Assembly (NCBI RefSeq): GCF_000466425.1
Contig: NZ_KE992152.1
Location: 1-64,000 of the forward strand
DNA: 64,000 nucleotides
Origin: Capnocytophaga sp. oral taxon 863 str. F0517
GTDB lineage: Bacteria > Bacteroidota > Bacteroidia > Flavobacteriales > Flavobacteriaceae
Reading direction: 5' to 3'
In this document: piece after piece, positions 8,558 to 16,286 of the stretch
Numbering within the stretch: position 1 is the first letter of the stretch
How the letters are laid out: each line of letters starts with the position of its first letter
Program-made: the position numbers and the translations under genes
The notes under the pieces: model-generated
Databases searched by the model: none
Told to the model about the DNA's origin: nothing
What the model saw: only the letters and a program-made list of their open reading frames with translations

Positions 8558-9940
8558 TTAATAAATTATAGCTAGTGTTCTATCATCTGAATTTCCTTTG
8601 CTCCAAAAATCTAACCAATGGAGTAATTGTTCTGCTATATTTTCATCATTTTGAAAATCAACTTTTGCAAGATCTTCATTTTGTCCATTCAGATCATTTA
8701 AGAAGTCTTTCCATTTATCTATTTGGGTAAGATTATTTTCAACTACAAATTTAGGATCATAAATGCCATCTGTCATTAGAAATAATTTTGAAAAGTCTTC
8801 AAATTTATATATACCAAACCTCTTTCCTATAGGGATACTAGCTTCATTGGAATATATTTCAGGCATTGTGACAAAGCGTGTTCCACCTCCAAATTCTCCA
8901 ATATCTAGGGTATTTAATAGTTCTACTTTATTTTCTTCCTTGTCAAGAATACAGATAGGACAATCTCCAACTCCGAAAGTTAAGAAGACATATCCAAAGG
9001 AGAATTTCTTAGATAAAGAAAATATAAGAGTAGTGTGTAGGTCTTTGATTGTAATATTTTCGTTTTCAGAGATACCCTTTAGATGTTTGTACAAAAGATC
9101 TCTAACTTTAGGAAAGATAGTATTTATAAGGTCATTCTTACATTTTAATAATTCTTCTTGAGTCAGTTCCTCTGAGAAATATTTTATGACAAGTTTATTA
9201 ATGGAGGATATAAAAATTTCATCATTGAAGCTATTACAAATATACTTAGTAGCCTCCTCAGAACCTTTTCTAGCGAACTTAGCAGATCCAGCACCATCAG
9301 CAACAGCTATAGTTTCCCACTCATTAGGGAGTTTTAAAGAGTAAAAATCATCATCTCGAGAAGTTCCTTGATGTGCATGGGAACGTCCTCTTTTAGAGGC
9401 TATTACGATTTTTTTATCTAAGAAAGTTCCTGAGTAGGAATCTTCATCTTTTTTATAAAAAAGAGAATCCTTAGGGAAAGGTGTATTTTGCCATAAATCC
9501 TTAGGATCAGCATTGATTATAAATGGAATAGTCTTTCGATATATTGTTTTTGTATCATCGGTTATACAATAGAAATAAATCTCTAATTGAGTAGTTGCCG
9601 CAATTAGAGGTTTTCCAGTAATGGTATTGCTTTGATTATCAAAAGATAAATTAAATACTTCAATATTATTTATTTTTGTAATTTTTATATTAGGAAATTC
9701 TTGTAGATCGAAGGTAAAAGAATAATCTTTTTTAGCATTAGCATTTGTTATAGGAAAATACTTTTCTTGGAAAGATTCTATTTCATAATTTATATTATAT
9801 TTTTCTTTCACTTGTTCACTAAAAAGGTTAAAGCTATCTTTGATCTTTTCTGAATTTGTGAGTATGGAAAGTATTTTATCAAAAATCTTACCATGTTTCT
9901 CGTTTTCTTTTTTTAACATTGTTTTTATAATCTCTTCCAT
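8558..9940 (-). CDS. PP2C-family serine/threonine phosphatase (TerY-P triad)
   Basis: 460 residues. The first 150 or so form an unrecognised, partly beta-rich region. The PP2C domain follows, with metal-binding acidic motifs in order: SRDDDF (about 194), VADGAGSA (about 213), FGVGDCPI, LMTDGIYD and the terminal SDDRT. All the aspartates expected for a two-metal phosphatase are present, so it should be active. Its start overlaps the upstream vWA gene stop by one base (TAATG), and the kinase follows after 3 bases. It probably opposes the neighbouring kinase. Codon use is AT-rich compared with the flanking core genes. Confidence 0.87.
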   Translation of the reverse strand: MEEIIKTMLKKENEKHGKIFDKILSILTNSEKIKDSFNLFSEQVKEKYNINYEIESFQEKYFPITNANAKKDYSFTFDLQEFPNIKITKINNIEVFNLSFDNQSNTITGKPLIAATTQLEIYFYCITDDTKTIYRKTIPFIINADPKDLWQNTPFPKDSLFYKKDEDSYSGTFLDKKIVIASKRGRSHAHQGTSRDDDFYSLKLPNEWETIAVADGAGSAKFARKGSEEATKYICNSFNDEIFISSINKLVIKYFSEELTQEELLKCKNDLINTIFPKVRDLLYKHLKGISENENITIKDLHTTLIFSLSKKFSFGYVFLTFGVGDCPICILDKEENKVELLNTLDIGEFGGGTRFVTMPEIYSNEASIPIGKRFGIYKFEDFSKLFLMTDGIYDPKFVVENNLTQIDKWKDFLNDLNGQNEDLAKVDFQNDENIAEQLLHWLDFWSKGNSDDRTLAIIY

Positions 9941-10983
9941 TATCCTAAAGTTCGATTAATATTAAAATCTTCGTCTGTTGCTCCATAATAAGCTGTAGTA
10001 TTACACCAAGGACAAGTATTTTCACCTTCTCCAGATATACAATGTACTCCTCCACAAGAGCAAGTAGCTAATGCATAATTATTTTCACAATAAGGACAAG
10101 ATGGATTTCCTACAAGTGCTTCAGCTGATATTTTTAAATTATAATTAGTTCTCTCTGAGAATTCTTTATAAGTTTTTTCTTCTATCTTATAAGTACCTTC
10201 TATGGTATATATAATCGTTTTCATACCATGGAAAAAAGAATTTTTTAAATTTTTTTTGAACTTAATAAGATATAGTTTGTCTGTATTAGTGCATTTTCCA
10301 CATACAACAACAAAATTTTCATCGGGTATTTTATGTTTTTTATTTAAATCTATAGTTTCTATAGTATCATCAACTGTTTTAACAATATTAATTCCTTCTC
10401 TATTTGTATGGTTTATCTGTTCACTAGTTGTTTTTATAGATGTTGATATCCATTTAAAAAATTCTTTATATGAATTGGAGTCTGAATTATTAAATTGAAG
10501 TACATTTTCAGAAAGTTGTCCTATAAGGTTATAATTTGTATTATTACCTATGGAGATTATAATCAAATTATTATTCTTTCGATAATGATCATTCCAACGC
10601 TTGATAGCATTAGAAGTATCATCTGTAGGAACTCCATCTGTAAGAAGGAATATAAGAGGTTTCCAATCCCCTTTACGCCCTAGAGTTGTTTTAGTAACCT
10701 CTTTATCAATAGTATTCATAAGTGTATCTAATCCTTTTGATAAAGAAGTACCACTTCCGATAGGTATTTTAGGAGGATAGAAGGTAATAATATCTTGTAA
10801 AGGGGAAATCACTTTACTCTTACCTGCGAAACCAATAATTGAAATCCAAACAGTCTCTAAGGCAAAAGAGTCTGTTTTGAGTTCTTTGATAATGGTGGCT
10901 ATACCTTCCTCTATCTGTTCAATAGGCTCTCCGACCATTGAATCAGAAACATCTATTAGGAAAAAAACAGGTAACCGTCTCAT
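9940..10983 (-). CDS. TerY-like von Willebrand A protein with C-terminal metal-binding (TerY-C-type) domain
   Basis: 347 residues. The vWA domain (about 1-190) has a near-complete MIDAS: DVSDS at the N-terminus, a Thr in GSGTSL and the Asp of LLTDGVPTDD. After a linker, the C-terminal third carries Cys pairs: CGKC (about 225), CPYC, CSC-GGVHC and CPWC, consistent with one or two zinc-binding ribbons like the TerY-C metal-binding domain. Of the three vWA genes here, only this one has the metal-binding tail and directly precedes PP2C and kinase, which is the order of the TerY-P triad. The vWA domain probably binds a partner protein through a divalent metal. Confidence 0.85.
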   Translation of the reverse strand: MRRLPVFFLIDVSDSMVGEPIEQIEEGIATIIKELKTDSFALETVWISIIGFAGKSKVISPLQDIITFYPPKIPIGSGTSLSKGLDTLMNTIDKEVTKTTLGRKGDWKPLIFLLTDGVPTDDTSNAIKRWNDHYRKNNNLIIISIGNNTNYNLIGQLSENVLQFNNSDSNSYKEFFKWISTSIKTTSEQINHTNREGINIVKTVDDTIETIDLNKKHKIPDENFVVVCGKCTNTDKLYLIKFKKNLKNSFFHGMKTIIYTIEGTYKIEEKTYKEFSERTNYNLKISAEALVGNPSCPYCENNYALATCSCGGVHCISGEGENTCPWCNTTAYYGATDEDFNINRTLG

Positions 10984-10994
10984 ACTTTATATTT

Positions 10995-11633
10995 TTATAC
11001 GATCAAATTTAATTCAGAGGGAGGGGGAGGAAGAGGCATAGCTTGTCCTGTTCCTTGAGATTTTCCTCCCATTTCAATAGAAGAACTTACCCATTTAAAA
11101 AAAGAGGTAAGCATATTGGCATCAGTGGTATCCAACTTTACTACATCATGAGTAAGTTCTTGTAAATAAGATATCTCTGCTTTAGGGCCGGCAGCACAAC
11201 CTACTATGACACCAAAATCTAAAGCTTTTACCTTAGGAATATATTCTCTATATTTTTGAATGTCAGAAGGTTTCCCGTCGGTAAATATAAATAGTAATGG
11301 TTTCCAGTCTCCTTTTTGATTAACAGAACCTTTGACGAGATCTCTATTAACTAGCTCACAAAGTATTTTCAGAGCTTCTCCTGTATGAGTAGGGCCACTT
11401 TCAGGGCATGTGATTTCTAAAGGTTGGAAAGAGGCTAAATCAACTAAAGGTATTAGGTTATCTACTTCTCTATCAAAAGTAATGACACTTATGTATAAAG
11501 AATCCATAGCCTGAGGATCTGTTCTAAGCATATTGATGAGCCCATAGAAGCCATTATTTAAGGCTTGTATAGGCTCACCACTCATTGAACCAGAAGTGTC
11601 TAACAAGAAGTATGCTAATAAGCGTCTATTCAT
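10995..11633 (-). CDS. TerY-like von Willebrand A domain protein (second copy)
   Basis: 212 residues, a stand-alone vWA domain. MIDAS residues are visible: DTSGSMSGEP at about 11-20, a Thr in GPTHTGEA and the Asp of IFTDGKPSD. The C-terminus is proline-rich (PLPPPPSEL), a tail shared with the next vWA paralog. It lies 3 bases from the upstream vWA gene and 11 from the next. Cytoplasmic, with no signal peptide. It probably mediates metal-dependent protein contacts in the Ter complex. The three vWA genes look like tandem duplicates that diverged. Confidence 0.85.
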   Translation of the reverse strand: MNRRLLAYFLLDTSGSMSGEPIQALNNGFYGLINMLRTDPQAMDSLYISVITFDREVDNLIPLVDLASFQPLEITCPESGPTHTGEALKILCELVNRDLVKGSVNQKGDWKPLLFIFTDGKPSDIQKYREYIPKVKALDFGVIVGCAAGPKAEISYLQELTHDVVKLDTTDANMLTSFFKWVSSSIEMGGKSQGTGQAMPLPPPPSELNLIV

Positions 11634-11636
11634 TGG

Positions 11637-12275
11637 TTAAGCAATAATGACCAATTCACTTGGAGGAGGAGGTAGTTGATCTTTTTTAGTAAGATCTATA
11701 CCTGTTTCTTCTACTTTAGTAGAAGAAGTAGCAATAGAGGCTGATACCCATTGGAAAAATTTGGCTATACTCTCAGCATCTGTATTATTAAGTCGCACAA
11801 CAGAGTCTGAAATTTGTTTTAAAACTTGATCATCAGCTCCATTTCCTGCCGCACAGCCTACCACAAGCCCTTTATTTACTGATTTTAGTTTATTTAAGCC
11901 AAGTTGCCAATCGTCTGTTGGGACTCCATCTGTCATGATAAAAATAATAGGCTTCCAATCTCCCTTTTGTTCGAGGGTAGTCTTAGTTACTTCGTTTTCA
12001 AGTTTGTCAGCTAATAGATTAAGAGCTGCTCCTAAGGAAGTCATGCCACTAGCCTTGATATCAACCATCTGAAAAGAAGCTAAATCAGTAAGAGGTATAA
12101 TCTGCTGAGCATTTGAATCAAAGGTAATAATACTTACAAAAGCAGTCTCAATAGCCTGTGGATTTTGACGTAATGAATGTATCATCATCTGTACTCCATT
12201 CTTTACAGCTTCAATAGGTTCACCAGACATAGATCCAGAAGTGTCTAGTAATAAATATACGGGTAATCTTCTCAT
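11637..12275 (-). CDS. TerY-like von Willebrand A domain protein (first copy)
   Basis: 212 residues, a single vWA domain with MIDAS motifs DTSGSMSGEP, SGMTSLG and IMTDGVPTDD. It ends in LPPPPSELVIIA, nearly the same proline-rich tail as the following paralog, which supports recent tandem duplication. Only one base separates it from the upstream TerD-family gene, so expression is coupled. In described ter systems TerY proteins work with TerD proteins at the membrane inner face; here that role is inferred from family and context. Confidence 0.87.
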   Translation of the reverse strand: MRRLPVYLLLDTSGSMSGEPIEAVKNGVQMMIHSLRQNPQAIETAFVSIITFDSNAQQIIPLTDLASFQMVDIKASGMTSLGAALNLLADKLENEVTKTTLEQKGDWKPIIFIMTDGVPTDDWQLGLNKLKSVNKGLVVGCAAGNGADDQVLKQISDSVVRLNNTDAESIAKFFQWVSASIATSSTKVEETGIDLTKKDQLPPPPSELVIIA

Positions 12276-12276
12276 T

Positions 12277-12948
12277 TTATAAATAATTTTTTAGTATACG
12301 TTGAATAGTCTGTCCAATAAAAATGTCATCAGTAGGATCTCCTATAGCATCAAACTTCCATTCATCATTCTTTTTGTATAGTTTGGCTAAAATAAGAGAT
12401 CTTTTTCCCTTAAAAGAAGGTTCTGCTGATACATTATAAGATGCAAAAACAGAATTAACACGTTCAGGAGATCCTTCAAACATACGTATTTTAGCATAGG
12501 GAATTTGAGAAAAATCTTCTTTTCCAACATTATTAAGAAAGAAAAAAATCTTAGAAACTCGAGGGTTGACTCGTTTTAAATCAACAGTAATAATTTCATT
12601 ATCAAGTTCATCATCACCCCCTTTATCTCCTTCTAAGTCATCTCCTGTGTGATGTAGTGCCCCATCATTGGTTGTCAATTTACCTTTTGGTAAGTTGTAG
12701 TTCCTAAGAAGAGCTGTGTTGTATAAAGGGGAATATAGATGATCATAAAGTTTATTATTTTCATCAATAACTATACAGCTGAGATCTAAGTCTACATCAA
12801 TAGTTTCTTTTTTGGATGCTAGGCCAAAAAGAATTTTAGAAGTTGTTTCTATGGCACCCCAATTGGCCCCAATACAAAAGTTCTGTAATCGATCTCCTGT
12901 ATCTTTTCTTAGGTCTATTTTTTGACCTTTTTGTAAATTAATTGCCAT
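12277..12948 (-). CDS. TerD-family protein, divergent (TerX/TerZ-like)
   Basis: 223 residues, starting MAINLQKGQK like the two upstream TerD paralogs. The core is divergent: the Ca2+-binding region reads VDLDLSCIV and GGDDELDNE instead of the DLDASAF and GDDE forms, and the C-terminus ends in FIGQTIQRILKNYL. TerD domains bind Ca2+ and are associated with resistance to tellurite, phage and oxidative stress. Extra sequence between the acidic motifs (HHTGDDLEGDKGGDDE) lengthens the loop. Third gene of the operon. Its substitutions suggest a specialised rather than redundant role. Confidence 0.82.
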   Translation of the reverse strand: MAINLQKGQKIDLRKDTGDRLQNFCIGANWGAIETTSKILFGLASKKETIDVDLDLSCIVIDENNKLYDHLYSPLYNTALLRNYNLPKGKLTTNDGALHHTGDDLEGDKGGDDELDNEIITVDLKRVNPRVSKIFFFLNNVGKEDFSQIPYAKIRMFEGSPERVNSVFASYNVSAEPSFKGKRSLILAKLYKKNDEWKFDAIGDPTDDIFIGQTIQRILKNYL

Positions 12949-12966
12949 ACCTAAAATATTTTGTTT

Positions 12967-13521
12967 TTAGTTATACTTGTTTAAGTAATCTTTTAGTCCT
13001 CCTTTCATACCCATACCTACAGCTTCAAATTTCCATTCTCCATTACGTTTGTAAATACGTCCAAATTCTACAGCAGTTTCTATAGAAAAATCTTCTTCAA
13101 GTTCGTATTTTAATAACTCTTCATTACTATTTGTATCAAAAATTCGTATAAAAGAATTGCGCACTTGCCCAAAATTTTGTCCACGTATATCTGCTTCATG
13201 AATTGTAACAACAATACATATTTCAGAAGTTTCACTTTCTATCTTTGATAAATCCACAATAATTTGTTCATCATCACCTTCGCCTTCTCCTGTACGATTA
13301 TCTCCAGTATGTATAACAGCTTCATTAGGAGATTTTAAATTATTATAGAAAATAAAATGCTTATCTGAAAGAATTTTTTTATTTTCACCTAGGATAAAAG
13401 CAGAGGCATCTAAGTCAAACTCACTTCCTGTAGAGGTGTTGTTGGTATCCCAGCCTAATCCTATAGTAAATTTGGGAGCTTTGATACTTTCTCTTTGTCC
13501 TTTTTGTAAGTTGATAGCCAT
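12967..13521 (-). CDS. terD: TerD-family calcium-binding stress protein (second copy)
   Basis: 184 residues. The TerD signature is clear: MAINLQKGQ start, GLGWDTN, DLDASAFIL, HTGDNRTGEGEGDDE and the conserved IVVTIHEADIRGQNFGQVRN strand, then FSIETAVEFGRIYKRNGEW. The acidic DLDAS and GDDE motifs are the Ca2+-binding elements of the family. It is a close paralog of the next upstream gene with 9 bases between them. Cytoplasmic, possibly membrane-associated. Confidence 0.92.
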   Translation of the reverse strand: MAINLQKGQRESIKAPKFTIGLGWDTNNTSTGSEFDLDASAFILGENKKILSDKHFIFYNNLKSPNEAVIHTGDNRTGEGEGDDEQIIVDLSKIESETSEICIVVTIHEADIRGQNFGQVRNSFIRIFDTNSNEELLKYELEEDFSIETAVEFGRIYKRNGEWKFEAVGMGMKGGLKDYLNKYN

Positions 13522-13530
13522 AGTTTTGGA

Positions 13531-14106
13531 TTATTTAATAATCTGTCCTTTATAATATTTAGACAAGAAGAAAGCTAAATCTTCTTTATAACCAATACCT
13601 GAAGCTTCGAATTTCCATTTGCCATTGTGTTTGTATAAACGGCCGAATTCTACAGCGGTTTCTATGGAAAAATCCTCTCCTAATTCATACTTAGCAACTT
13701 CTTGCCCAGTAGTGTTATCTACAATACGAATATAGGAGTTGCGTACTTGCCCATAATTTTGTTTGCGAGTCTGCGCTTCATGAATAGTGACAACAAAGAG
13801 AATTTCTTGAATACGATTGTCTACCTTAGATAGATCAATTTCAATACTTTCATCATCCCCATCTTCACTATTTCCTCCTGTTGGGTCATCCCCTGTATGG
13901 TGTAAAGCGCCATCAGGAGAATCTGTGTTGTTATAAAAAACAAAGAAAGCTTCTGCAGGCATGAGCCTTCTGTTATCAATCATAAAAGCAGAGGCATCCA
14001 AGTCAAAATCATATCCTGTTCCTTCATTAGGATCCCAACCTAAACCAATAGTCATACTTTGTAAACCTATATCGATTTTCTGACCTTTTTGTAAATTAAT
14101 TGCCAT
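13531..14106 (-). CDS. terD: TerD-family calcium-binding stress protein (first gene of ter operon)
   Basis: 191 residues, the most canonical TerD here: GLGWDPNEGTG, DLDASAFMI, HHTGDDPTGG, GDDESIEIDLSKV, VVTIHEAQTRKQNYGQVRNS and FSIETAVEFGRLYKHNG. It heads an eight-gene minus-strand operon (TerD, TerD, TerD-like, vWA, vWA, vWA with metal-binding tail, PP2C, kinase) in which junctions range from 1-base overlap to 18 bases. A promoter -7 element lies 26 bases upstream. TerC, TerB and TerA genes are absent from the window. Confidence 0.93.
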   Translation of the reverse strand: MAINLQKGQKIDIGLQSMTIGLGWDPNEGTGYDFDLDASAFMIDNRRLMPAEAFFVFYNNTDSPDGALHHTGDDPTGGNSEDGDDESIEIDLSKVDNRIQEILFVVTIHEAQTRKQNYGQVRNSYIRIVDNTTGQEVAKYELGEDFSIETAVEFGRLYKHNGKWKFEASGIGYKEDLAFFLSKYYKGQIIK

Positions 14107-14131
14107 AAAATTTTATCTGATTTTGAAAGTA

Positions 14132-14139
14132 CAAAGTTA
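14132..14139 (-). promoter_or_regulatory. Promoter -7 element (TAACTTTG) of the ter operon
   Basis: TAACTTTG on the minus strand, 26 bases before the first terD start. No TTG occurs at the ideal -33 distance. The 132-base divergent region between terD and the HTH gene also carries the HTH gene promoter, so one regulator could act on both. Confidence 0.55.
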
Positions 14140-14204
14140 AAACATTTAACAAATTATTGAATAAACTTTTACGAGAAAATTTTTACTTTTTCATTATTTT
14201 TTTA

Positions 14205-14212
14205 TACTTTTG
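14205..14212 (+). promoter_or_regulatory. Promoter -7 element (TACTTTTG) of the HTH regulator gene
   Basis: TACTTTTG on the plus strand, 27 bases before the GTG start at 14239, in a very AT-rich stretch. The TTG element at -33 is not recognisable. Confidence 0.6.
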
Positions 14213-14238
14213 CCCTTGAAATATTAACTTTAAGTGTC

Positions 14239-14616
14239 GTGGAAATAGAAAATGTAATTAATAAAATTGTGCAAGGGAGATTAAGGAAGGGATATTCCTA
14301 TGAGAATATGGCGGAAGAATTGCACCTTTCGGTACCTGCGTATCGTAAATTGGAGATAGGGGAGACTAAATTGTCAGTAGAGCGGCTTTTTCAAATATCA
14401 GTTATTTTGGAGATGCCCTTGAGTGAATTGTTGGACATTGATGACGAATGTATGGTGCAGCATAATTATCATAATGATACAGTCTACCAACAAAAGATAG
14501 AACATTTTTATCAAGAAAATAAGGAAATAACGGAGCAACTTATCAAGGCCAAAGATGAACTGATTCTTCAGTTACAGAAAGAAGTGGAATTTCTAAAGAG
14601 TAAAATCTTATCATAG
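14239..14616 (+). CDS. XRE-type HTH regulator with C-terminal coiled coil
   Basis: 125 residues from a GTG start; no ATG lies nearby in frame. Residues 1-68 form a Cro/CI-type helix-turn-helix (YENMAEELHLSVPAYRKLE then SVERLFQISVILEMPLSELL). Residues 85-125 are Glu/Lys/Gln-rich with heptad hydrophobics, probably a coiled coil for oligomerisation. It diverges from the ter operon with only 132 bases between them, so it is the best local candidate for ter regulation, although similar short HTH/coiled-coil proteins are common in mobile regions and may be unrelated. AT-rich codons like the ter genes. Confidence 0.78.
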   Translation: MEIENVINKIVQGRLRKGYSYENMAEELHLSVPAYRKLEIGETKLSVERLFQISVILEMPLSELLDIDDECMVQHNYHNDTVYQQKIEHFYQENKEITEQLIKAKDELILQLQKEVEFLKSKILS

Positions 14617-14636
14617 AGCTTATAGAGGGACTCAAT

Positions 14637-14774
14637 TTACTTAGCTATGATTTCTAAGAACTGTTGCGGGGATAGTACAGAGAGGTCGTCCACGGCAAAG
14701 TCTTTGATATTGCGAGTAATGAGAAAGGGTATATGGTGATCAAGAATATTTGTATCTATAAACACTTGTTTCAT
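14637..14774 (-). pseudogene. PIN-domain toxin with large internal in-frame deletion
   Basis: The minus strand encodes 45 residues: MKQVFIDTNIL, the start of a PIN domain with its first catalytic Asp (FIDTN), joined directly to PFLITRNIKDFAVDD and SVLSPQQFLEIIAK, which resemble the last two PIN motifs and C-terminus. A normal PIN toxin has about 130-140 residues, so the middle (roughly 85-95 residues with the inner acidic residues) is missing without loss of frame. Its ATG overlaps the antitoxin stop by one base (TAATG), the usual toxin-antitoxin coupling. It is probably an inactivated toxin. Confidence 0.75.
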
Positions 14775-15016
14775 TACGCTAATTCTTTCTCTTCAAGATA
14801 TTTATATCGTTCAACTTCTAAGTCCATTCCTTTTAATAGTCCTTTTAGTTTTCTAAAAGCAACCATTCTATCAGCATGATTTAATTTTGGAGTGTGAATA
14901 GATATGAATTCCTCCAACTTTTCTATTATATATTCATTCAAATCAAAGTCATTTTCCTCAGCACATTGTTGAGCCTTTTCAAGTGTAACGGGGTCTATGT
15001 CTATAGTGTATTGCAT
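14774..15016 (-). CDS. Antitoxin of a PIN-type toxin-antitoxin pair (DUF6364-like)
   Basis: 80 residues. The N-terminus MQYTIDIDP followed by LEKAQQCAEENDFDLNEYI suits a ribbon-helix-helix DNA-binding fold, and the C-terminal MDLEVERYKYLEEK resembles the toxin-binding tail of antitoxins paired with PIN toxins in Bacteroidota. It overlaps the PIN remnant by one base. The antitoxin is intact although the toxin is deleted, so it may survive as a regulator or as an immunity gene against related toxins. The first 34 residues are shared at about half identity with the next gene. Confidence 0.75.
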   Translation of the reverse strand: MQYTIDIDPVTLEKAQQCAEENDFDLNEYIIEKLEEFISIHTPKLNHADRMVAFRKLKGLLKGMDLEVERYKYLEEKELA

Positions 15017-15057
15017 GATTTCAGTTTTTAGTTTAAATATGGTGTAAATATACGATT

Positions 15058-15498
15058 TTAATCATCATCACCCCACCAGAGTTCATGACTAGATTCACTA
15101 TGATGATTCTCAGACGTATAGTTCTGGTGATAGTCAATAAATTTTTTGATAGAAATCCCTGTAGCAGCTACAGAAGCCAATAGAGAAAGAATAAGGACTC
15201 CCTTGGCTAAGCCATAAATGAAAGCAAAATATAGCCCTACTCCCGATAATAAAATGACTACAACCCCTCCTACAAAAGCTATTTCTCCTAAGAAAGGCAA
15301 TAGAGAGGCTACAAAAACAAATAAAGCCAATATCCCTACGATAACCCCTAAGAGCGCTACAAGGGTTTTCTTCGTGCCTTGAGCACGAGAAGGGGTAAGC
15401 TGTTTTTCCACGTATTTGTTGAAGTCTATGCCTTTTTCCTGCGCATAGAGCTGTGCTTTCTGGAGAATAATAGGGTCTATGTCAATAGTATACTGCAT
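15058..15498 (-). CDS. Antitoxin-like N-terminus joined to a membrane domain
   Basis: 146 residues. Residues 1-34 (MQYTIDIDPIILQKAQ...) are a clear paralog of the neighbouring antitoxin N-terminus, with the same M-Q-Y-T-I-D-I-D-P start. From about residue 44 the protein becomes hydrophobic, with probable membrane segments near 45-66, 69-91 and 94-117. The C-tail is His/Ser/Asp-rich and ends in LWWGDDD. I do not recognise the family. A DNA-binding-like segment tied to the inner membrane would be an unusual regulator; alternatively the N-terminus is only a helical module. It has its own promoter. Confidence 0.7.
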   Translation of the reverse strand: MQYTIDIDPIILQKAQLYAQEKGIDFNKYVEKQLTPSRAQGTKKTLVALLGVIVGILALFVFVASLLPFLGEIAFVGGVVVILLSGVGLYFAFIYGLAKGVLILSLLASVAATGISIKKFIDYHQNYTSENHHSESSHELWWGDDD

Positions 15499-15518
15499 AT
15501 CTGTAAATATTTGTGGGG

Positions 15519-15526
15519 CAAATATA
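15519..15526 (-). promoter_or_regulatory. Promoter -7 element (TATATTTG) for the antitoxin-like membrane gene
   Basis: TATATTTG on the minus strand, 20 bases before the ATG at 15498. Confidence 0.5.
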
Positions 15527-15561
15527 CCACTTTTTTAGGAGATATAATAGCAAAAAAAATC

Positions 15562-16236
15562 TTATTTCACTTCAGACTCACTGCGAATACCTTTTTCATC
15601 AATTTGGCAACACCATTTCACATAGGGATAGTATCCTGTTCTGTTTGCCGTTACATAGCCACTGGCAACGAGGTCATCACGGTTACCCTTGTCGTCTCCG
15701 TCGCCCATATAGATATCTACTTTCAATCCTTCGTATAAGGGTATAGGCTCTCCGCATACATTCTCTCGCTCATCTTTTTGAGAAAACAGTACTAAATCAT
15801 GCGCCATTAGTTCGTTGAAATCTACAGAAAAAAGCAGGCGAGTGTCTGTCTTTTCCCATAAGTTTTTTACAAAGGGATAAGCTACTTCATTCTCAGGTTT
15901 TATCTGTTGGAGCGTAGTGGGCAGATACCAGCCACGACCGCCTATTTTTAGGTGGTCATAGTAGGCAAGGGGCTTTACCCGACAGCCATGGGTAAACCAG
16001 TGCAAGGGGTGCTTTTCATAATCCTGCAACAAGCGGGGCATATCCTCCACTGCTGCCAAGGCTACTACTTGCGCCCCATAACGTACCAACACCAAATCAC
16101 CTACAAGGAGTTTGCCAAAGGTTTGTACGACCTTGCCCGAGCAACCTATATAGCCTGTGGCGATGATATGGCGGCTATCTTCTGCTGTCCAAGTAGTAGC
16201 CCCTGTGGGGTGTAGCTGCATATGCCAGAGATTCAT
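15562..16236 (-). CDS. Uncharacterised protein with EVE/PUA-like N-terminal pattern
   Basis: 224 residues from the ATG at 16236. An in-frame TTG at 16254 overlaps the promoter and is unlikely. The N-terminus MNLWHMQLHP, then GYIGCSGK, FGKLLVGDLVLVRYG and VVALAAVE follow the pattern of EVE/PUA-like modified-base-binding domains, in which an aromatic pocket follows an early Trp and a G-D-x-V strand. The remainder (HWFTHGCRVKPL, GRGWYLPTTLQQI, MGDGDDKGNRDD) is unfamiliar. No membrane segment or signal peptide. The upstream XRE gene ends 50 bases away in the same direction, but this gene has its own good promoter. The domain call is by pattern only and could be wrong. Confidence 0.6.
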   Translation of the reverse strand: MNLWHMQLHPTGATTWTAEDSRHIIATGYIGCSGKVVQTFGKLLVGDLVLVRYGAQVVALAAVEDMPRLLQDYEKHPLHWFTHGCRVKPLAYYDHLKIGGRGWYLPTTLQQIKPENEVAYPFVKNLWEKTDTRLLFSVDFNELMAHDLVLFSQKDERENVCGEPIPLYEGLKVDIYMGDGDDKGNRDDLVASGYVTANRTGYYPYVKWCCQIDEKGIRSESEVK

Positions 16237-16251
16237 AAGGTGGTTTTTGGG

Positions 16252-16282
16252 CAAAGTTAAGGCTTTTTTAGTAAATAAGCAA
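16252..16282 (-). promoter_or_regulatory. Promoter (TTG-N20-TAACTTTG) for the EVE/PUA-like gene
   Basis: On the minus strand, TTG at 16282-16280 and TAACTTTG at 16259-16252 are spaced by 20 bases. The predicted transcript would start only about 10 bases before the ATG at 16236. Confidence 0.6.
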
Positions 16283-16286
16283 TGCT

